The notes under the pieces: generated by a model
What the model was told of the DNA's origin: nothing
Seen by the model: only the letters and a program-made list of their open reading frames with translations
The model's database searches: none
NCBI RefSeq assembly: GCF_945859685.1
Contig: NC_079149.1
Location: forward strand, 55,632,991-55,696,990
Length of the DNA: 64,000 nt
DNA from: Eupeodes corollae
Lineage: Eukaryota > Arthropoda > Insecta > Diptera > Syrphidae
Reading direction: 5' to 3'
Part shown: in pieces, positions 36,701 to 45,700 of the stretch
Layout of the letters: each line of letters starts with the position of its first letter
Position numbering within the stretch: position 1 is the first letter of the stretch
Program-made: the position numbers and the translations under genes

Positions 36701-39700
36701 TTTATTTGAATCTTGTTAAAAAGGAACAAATAATTTTGTGAGCCCTTCAAGGCTTTAAAGTTTGTATAAGTAAACATATATGTACATATGTACATATGGT
36801 TGCGTCACTTTCCCGAAACAAATTGAATTAGGGTCCTGGTGTCATTATTTTCTTTTCAACAAAAGTGAGAAATTCAGATTTGTTGCAGTATTGAAAAATT
36901 TTATAAACAATATTAAAATAATTTTGAACCAATACTTGACACATGATTTATTTATAAACTTTTAAAACGTCATCCAAAATAATAATATAATTATGCAAAA
37001 GAATTCGTTAAAAATAAATTTAAATTTATGAAGAAAAACAGGACTGTTTTAGACATTAATGTGTCAATCTCTTCATGTTATGTATAAACTTTATAACAAA
37101 ATAAATCAGATTTAAGCTTTCATTAACAAAAATACATTTGTTGTTCAAAATGTGCATAAATTAATGAGTTAGTGCATGGCATCCTGAACACCTGGTAAAT
37201 TTTATTAAAATGCTTTTTTTTGGAACTATTGTTATAAGTCTTCATTGTGATATAATTATTTATTCATAATCAAATATAATCATTTTGTTTTTTTAATTTG
37301 TATCATGAGTTCATTGTCAAGAAATCTTATTTCAATCGAAAAACAAACATTTTATTACTATATATCGGAAGAGAATAATTAATTTCAGGTATTGAACTTG
37401 ATTATCATTAAAAAATAAAAAAAAACAATTAAATACATTCAATTGATTAATTTTAAGTGAAGACAGGTTGTAGTATTCGAAAATTGATAATACAGTCACC
37501 ATCAAAAGAATGTAGTCTTGAGTCATGAGGCTTAAGAGGAATTTCACAATATGACATATTTAGTTGAAGTGTCTTTTTCACGTCAAACAAATCCATTCAC
37601 AGACAAATATCTAACCCACAGAAGTTTGAAATGATTTAAAATAAAAAAATTTAATTTTGGAAAATAATCCAAAATATAATTCAAAACTCATATAGCCTTA
37701 TAACACTTTAGGAAGTATGTGAAACTAATGTGAAACATAAACTAATTCAGACAAAAAATTAAAATTAATAAAGATCGCATTGGAAGAAGCTAATAACGAT
37801 GTTCATGAAGATCCTCTCAAAGTATAACTTCAAAGACAAAACCAATAAAATTATGTTGAATAGATTCAATACGATTTGTGTGAATTTCGTAAAAGGGAGT
37901 CCAACTCCATACGAAGAGTGACATAAGGATCATTAAATTCTTTTGCTGAACCAAAGAACTTGCTTTATTGGCAATAAAATTAATGTGATGTGTAAATTCT
38001 ACGTTGAAACAGAAATCTTTAAAAGTAAAGACAATTAGGATTCGCTTATCTTAATAGAATCAATTTTTTTAGTCCGATGCAATTCGGTTTTAGAACTGGA
38101 CGATCTACGGAAGATGCTCTTCTAGATTTTTTTTGTATTCTGCAAAGTGGTTTAGATCGTAAATATCACTGTACTGTACTTTTCGTGGACATAACTAAGG
38201 CATTTGATATGGTTAACCATAAAATCTTGCTAGACAAGCTTGATATGGCTGGCTTTCGTGGGTTTACCTTAAAATGGTTTGAGTCCTATCTTAAAAATAG
38301 AATGCAGTTAGTGAAAATTCAAAACTGCTTCAGTGACCCTAAAACTAGTCACTTAGGAGTCCCTCAAGGTTCAGTACTCGGTCCAGTTTTATTTCTAATA
38401 TACATAAATTCTCTTTTTTCGCTTCCAATAATTGGTAGAATCAAAGCCTTTGCAGATGACGTAGGAATTGCTTACTGTTCATCAAATTAATCAAATATGT
38501 GTAATAAATCATGATATTCATCTGCTTAGATGCTGGTTTGCGAAACATGAGCTTATAGTCAGCAATAAAACTAAACTTATGTATTTTAGTCTTACTCGTA
38601 AAATATCGCCTGATATTCCTATAGTTTTTCATTCACATGAATGTACTAATTATCAACTTTGCAATAAAAACTGTTTTACAATTGAAATTGTAGAAGACTT
38701 CAAATACCTAGGTATTACTTTTGACCAAAATTTAAATTGGACCAAACACATATCGCTTTTAAAGAACTATCTGTTTTCAGCTAATCGGAATTTTTATCAT
38801 TTGAGGAAACACTGCTCCTTGGAAATGTTGAAGATGGTCTACTATGGAATTTTCCATTCAAAATTATAATATGGCATTTGTTGCTGGGGTGGAGCATATG
38901 TGAATCATCTTAATCAGCTAACTGTCTTACAGAAATCTGCGATTCGAAATGTTTGCAAAACGCATCGACTAGCTAACTCAATGCATTTATTTAGATACCA
39001 GCAAGTCCTACCTGTTCGTCATTTATTTTATTTTAAAGTCCTCAAAGTGTTTTTTAAAAGGTCAGGTTATCTGCAAAGTCCGATTTCGGACCTTAGAAAT
39101 CTTCGCAGCAACTCTGCTTACTTGGTCAATATTCCCTTTTTTCGCACCACTAGTTACAGAAACTCTTACCCAATTATTTCATGTAAACTGTTTAATACAC
39201 TAACGGTTAACATTCGCAATATAAGAAATATGAACGTCTTTTTGAAAAAAATAAAAATATGGCTTCTTGATTTGGATCATCATGCTATCGAAATGCTAAT
39301 TCAATTTGCAATTTAACTAACCTTGTCTCTGAATTGTTTCTTTAATTCTGTTTATTTTTGTATTGAATTCTGTTGATGAATAATAATGTTTAATAATATT
39401 GTTTAATTGTAATAACCTTTAATTGTACACCCCACACAAACAATGTATTAATTAGATGTGCCATTTACACTATTTTTTTCTTAAATAAATTATGGCACTA
39501 ACTGTTCTTATTTATATATAAGCTATTAAGGATTACCATGTAGTTTTTTTGTTAATAAGAATAAAGAAATTTGAAATTGAAATTGAATTTAATTTTTAAG
39601 CGAGAGTTATCGTCTCGCATTTTGAAGGGTAAAACTAACAATATCATGCAGTAAAACTATACGATCTTTATTATTTTGAAAATCTTCAAAAAATGAGAAT

Positions 39701-42700
39701 TTCATAAACAAGACAATACGTGCGTCGTTTATAACAAGGAAGAAGAGAAATGATCATCATGGCTTCAGATTGAGCAACAAAAGTTCTGAAAAACAATTTT
39801 TAATTTTTTCTTGGTAGGATCTATTTTCGAGGTAAGATTGGATCGAAGCTAAGAAAAAAGATGGAAAACCAAGAGATTTGAGTTCAAATGAAGTTTGCAG
39901 AAGGGAGTGTAAATTACGGAAATATACTTCATGCAGTAAAGGGTGGCTTTAGTTTTTATTTCTTGATTACTTTAAATATAGATTTTTTACCAAACAATTA
40001 TTAAGGATTTTATTCAAATTTGAAACTGCTTCGCTAATACTAGAAAATGCGTTTGATTTATGTCCTTTTTTGAGCCTTATCTTATCTTATCTTATCTTAT
40101 CTTATCTTATCTTATCTTATCTTATCTTATCTTATCTTATCTTATCTTATCTTATCTTATCTTATCTTATCTTATCTTATCTTATCTTATCTTATCTTAT
40201 CTTATCTTATCTTATCTTATCTTATCTTATCTTATCTTATCTTATCTTATCTTATCTTATCTTATCTTATCTTATCTTATCTTATCTTATCTTATCTTAT
40301 CTTATCTTATCTTATCTTATCTTATCTTATCTTATCTTATCTTATCTTATCTTATCTTATCTTATCTTATCTTATCTTATCTTATCTTATCTTATCTTAT
40401 CTTATCTTATCTTATCTTATCTTATCTTATCTTATCTTATTTTATCTCATCTTATCTTCAGTATGTTTTCCTGTGCCGATTTGTGATTTTACCTTGTGCG
40501 AATTAGAATTTTCAGAAAATCATACAAGAATTGGGAACTTTTTAATGTTGTTTGTCGATATCTTCTATGACACAAATATAACATTAAAATTATTTAGGAG
40601 TTATAACACTAAATCCTCAAGAGCAAAATTGTTCACCTTCCTTCATTTAATTAATTGCCTTTACCCAGGCTAAAAATATAGATCTATTTATGAAAATTTA
40701 AATTAAATAATTATAATAGGCAGTGAAAAAGAGTTGCGTTTTGATTCCACAAAACAATTTGTGATATATTAACTTCACATGGAAGTATAATTGTCTGACA
40801 TTATCTCTAAGTTATGGATCACTTGAAAAGAAGTAGTAATAAATATATTTTTAGTTAAAAATAACAGTAAAAAGTTTTTGTCTATAAAAACAAAAGTGAC
40901 GGATTTTCGTAAAGTATAACATTTATAATTTTTATGTAAAAAATGTAACAATGATTCTCCATTTGAACTGAATATTGCTTGTAACTAAGTAGATACAAAA
41001 CTTTTATTGGAATTCGTTATAATTTTGTATTGAACTGAAGAAAATAAAGCCTAGAACCTAAAACGGATAAAGGGTTTTCCCATACGGACTTGACAACTCA
41101 CAGAACGTGTCACTGCAAACGGCTTCAATTGTTCAGTCTTCTTGATCTTGTATGGGTGTTAACCAAGCTCCTTATGTCAAATACACCATAAAATGGTCTG
41201 AGCTATGTCTAATTTTTGAAAACGGCCTCCGTGGAATTGACTGATTTGGATTATTTGATATGTCTCAAATGTTCGCACTAAACTTGTTATTGTCTGTCTA
41301 CTATAGCCAAATTACGACTTGTAGCTTGTCTGAGGAGTGTTTTGTAGACAATAATGATTTTGGTAGTTTTTGTACTAAGAACTAAAACTAGAGGTCTGTA
41401 AAGTAAAGTTCTGAATTTGAAATTCATGACACTTGAAAAACTAACTAGTTGCCTTGGTCAAAATGTACGTTGCCTGAACTTGCCCATTATCTTGGTCAAA
41501 TCTTTCAAACAAATAGTTCGGCACTTTGAATGTTTCTATGCTAGTAAGGGTGGTCTAAAACCTAATTTGCTGCTCTTAAAACCCTGTGCTTAGTCTACTA
41601 AAAGCATAAAAATGCATTTGTGAGCCCTGCCATTCGGCAAACTGGTCATCAGATGCTTCGTAGAAAGCTTAGGGCTTTAGTATATACAATTGAAAAGAGG
41701 CGTGCCGGTTAAGATTATAAAGATAGCACATCATTTAAAAATTTTTTTTGTTTGAATTGCTTATTATCAATGCAAAATTATATTATCTTTCTGAACCACT
41801 TTCAAAGAAACGTTGGAATATTTATTGCGATGTTGTTTGTTTCTGTTATTCTTAAAGGCTTTTACTTTTTGCACTTAACACTGTTATGTAGGTAAACAAT
41901 GAATTAAATGGCGCAACAGTTCGTAGAGAACCAGGACCTTGTGACTTATAACTCCCAACTATAGCTATGTGCGAGTAATGTTAGTGATGGAGGAGGGCTA
42001 AAGCAAATTTGAGAAGCATCATGACTAGAGTTAATCTTGGAAGATTTGTCAATTTTTTGCAAGAGGCAGTACCCGTGCAAGCATAGGCGGGGATTGAACC
42101 TTGAACCACAGTCATTAAGGTATGTCACATACAAATATAGGATAAATATGTTTAAGCAAGTTTAAAATTTAAAGTGCAAATTAGGGCAATATATTAAGAA
42201 CATTATATTTTTTGAAGGTTTTACAGAAAAAAATAAGATAATACAATTATCTTATTTCAGAACCTGCTTAAAATTAAAAAAAAAGCTTTTAAGTTATTTG
42301 AAAAATTATTAATATTATTTCAGGTTCTAGTTACATTTTCAAACACTCGACTGACCGGATATTTCCTTAAAAATAGATTTACTACGGTTTCACTATAAAA
42401 ATTAACATTATTTTCTTGTTGAGAGATAACAAAACGCAAAGAACTAGTAATTTTTAGTATGAGATCATTTGAATTTGGGTAGAAAATACAGTCAGAACAT
42501 TTTGCTTACTTGTATGTTTTAAATTAGTACTGCAAATTGTCACTATTTTAACAAACTTCTTTTTGTTTAAAGATTCAAGAAAGATATTTTTTCACAGAAA
42601 CACGACAACAATCTTAATTGTTTATTTTAAATAAAACTTAGCTTTCATGTAGATAGAACGATAGCGTCTGAATCAATTTTTTGTATTCCTTCACCATAAT

Positions 42701-45700
42701 ACCAATCGTAAAACGTCAATTTATCTTATCTTATCGAAATAAATTCTGATAAGCCAAAAGCGGGACAGTACAAAAAAAATGTACCTGCTTAAAAATAAAA
42801 AAAACAAAAACTTACTATGTCTCATTTTAACAGTATGTTGTGGATTACGAATAATACGAATTTGCCGATCTGGATGATGAGGTTCACCAAATTCACCACC
42901 AATATCTTTGGGTAATTGCCAAAGTGCTGTGCTTTCTTCTAGTTGATCCCTTGGAAAGTATAATGGAGCTAATACTTCATAGATACCACGTTCGTGTGCA
43001 TCAACACACAATATCACAATTTCCGATTGAAATCTTTCTAAAAATCTACGAATAGTACCTGAAATAGAAAATATTTTTAATTAATGTTTTAAACATGTTT
43101 TGAAATTATTCAGGAAAATACTACTAACGTAATGCTATGTGAGCTTCTAAATCCGCTGGAAAGTTCCTTTGAATTGTACTTATATTACATAAAGCGATTG
43201 TTTTAAGATTCAGTTCTTTTGCTTTGTATAGAACGTTTCTGAAATACAAAAATAAATTAGATTAAAAATTTGAAACAAATAGCTTACAAATATGTAAATT
43301 GATTTATATTTTAAATTCTAGGATTATATTATGACAACTTTTGTTGCCTTTTATTTTTATATTTATGTCGAGCAACAGTTAAGGGATATATATCTAACCA
43401 ATGTATTAAAATGGTTCATTTAAATGGCCGATCGTTATTAAAAGCAAACTATAATTATGATCATAAAAGCGATTCGAACAATAAAAACTACAGCAGTAAA
43501 TATTTAATTCAAAAACGGAAGTCAAATTGGAAATGTTTTGCTTTAATTCTAGACACATTAACTTTTAGTACCTAATGGTTATCTACTTTGGTTCAGAAAA
43601 AAGCTCAACAATATTGTCAAAAATTAAAAATATCAGAATTTTAGAATTTAGCTCAGAATGTGTTTCTATAGTCAGTTCAAGAATAAAAATTTAAATACAA
43701 AAAATATGCCAAATATTTATGAAAAGGAAACATTTTTGAACATCTATTTGTTGGATTTGTACTGAAGCAAAGCTTTTTTGTCAACTCTCTAGGTCTGGTA
43801 TATATTTTATTTGTTGAAAGTTTTCATTAGATTATAACTTTTTTTGTTAAAGGGTGAATCACAGGTTTAAAAATATATTTATAAGCTACAATTAGTAGGT
43901 ACCAGCTGGGAACCATTAGGGACAGACAAATCACGAAAAATGACGAACCGAATTCCCTTGCAAGAGAGATAACACCATTCAACTTAACCGATGCAGAACA
44001 AAAATTCTCTAACCCTATCTCGAAGAATAATTGAAGATAGCAATATATCATGTGAAGTCCAATAAAGTTTCTGAAGCTAAAGTCATGTCCTAATATTCAA
44101 AACGATTATCATTAATGATATCGTCAATAATTTGCTTCACGTAACTTTTTCACTATCGACTCGTCTATCGTTTTCAATGTGAGATAACTGAAAAGTAAAA
44201 ATGAACTCAACGAAAGATAAGGATTGTTCAATAACTTGAATATGTTATTAAACTTGGTTTTTGTCTATGGGAAGTTGTGAAAATTTGCAACAAATTGCTT
44301 TTTACCAAACTTACCGACTATTTTTTGACGCTGACGATAATTTCAACATCTAAGTTATTTATGTTTAATATTATCGTCAAAACGCTATCGTTTAATGATA
44401 ATCGTTTTACGGAATGACCCCCCAGGAAAGTCCACCATCAATCGATAACAGTATGCCAGTATCTATAGAGATGCACTCTACAGAGCCATTTCTAGTTTTG
44501 GCATCCCTGTCAAACTTGTCCGTTTGTGCAGAACGAATATAGGGTGCTATATAAAAGTCTTAAAAGATGTCATTGATGTTTTTGATTGTCAAAAATGTCA
44601 TCCTACTTCTTAAACATCTTTTTGAATAGAATTGTGCAAAACTCAATCGTCAATTACTCACATACGACGATTGTATTGAGATCAAATCGTGATGCTAGTA
44701 GCGCGTTTCTGAGAATGGCGATGGAATCGGAGAATTAGGGCAAGATCAAGAAAGCACATTGAATGACGATATCTTGGAAAACACAGAAACAACTAAAATA
44801 TGGGATTTTTCGCGATACGAAACACTTTTCAACAGTGGCCAAAATAATGTTTACATAACTGCGTCAGGTCACTTGACTAACTTATTGAAAGCATTGAAAG
44901 TAAAGTAAAGCAGATTTTCAATTCTTTTACAGATATACAAATTCTGAACATTCAGAATTCTAATAATCTTAAATATCATTTCAAAGGCTTACATTTGAAA
45001 AAAGAATAATATACAAATTAAAAAAAGCTAACAGTAAAATATACATGTATATAGCAATATCTGATATTGGTTGCGTTTAATCTCAGGTAGATAGGATGTC
45101 CGGATACGATTCTGTTAGAACTGGGCTTTCAAAAAGAAATCTAAAAGAGGCTGGGATGCAACCCACACTGATAACTTCTCATCCCGTCTGTCGATTTGTC
45201 TTGCTTAAAAGTTTGTCTATATGTACTCGTATCAATTTTTACCAAATTTGCGTAGATTTTATTTTTTATGAAAAAACGGACTGTTGGATTTTTATATAAA
45301 AATTACTGAATATCGAAAACAATATTTTCTGTGAAATAAAATTAGTTTGAAGCCAATATTTAAAATTTTTGAAAAGATATTTGAGTCGAAAATGAATTTT
45401 TACCAACTTGTATACATTTTTTTTAGGTTTTTATTTTTTATAAAAAAACTGTCAATTCGATTTTTCTCAAAATTTGTCCTAATGTTAAAAAAATATTTCT
45501 TATAAGTAAAAATAAGTTAAAAGCTTTTATCTCAAATTTTTGAAAATATATTTGAGTCGAAAATCATTTTTTACCAACTTTTGTTAATTTTTTGTCGGTT
45601 TTTATTTTTTTGTACTGAATGTCGACAACAATATTTTTTAAAAGATAAAAGTTGTTTAAAGCCAATATATCAAAGTTTTGAAAAGATATTTGGTTCGAAA

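Noticed and set aside
40060..40506. Open frames of 138 and 148 codons with a repeating LILSY peptide
   Set aside because: They are a by-product of a pentanucleotide array that happens to lack stops in these frames. No start context or splice sites, and no protein family.
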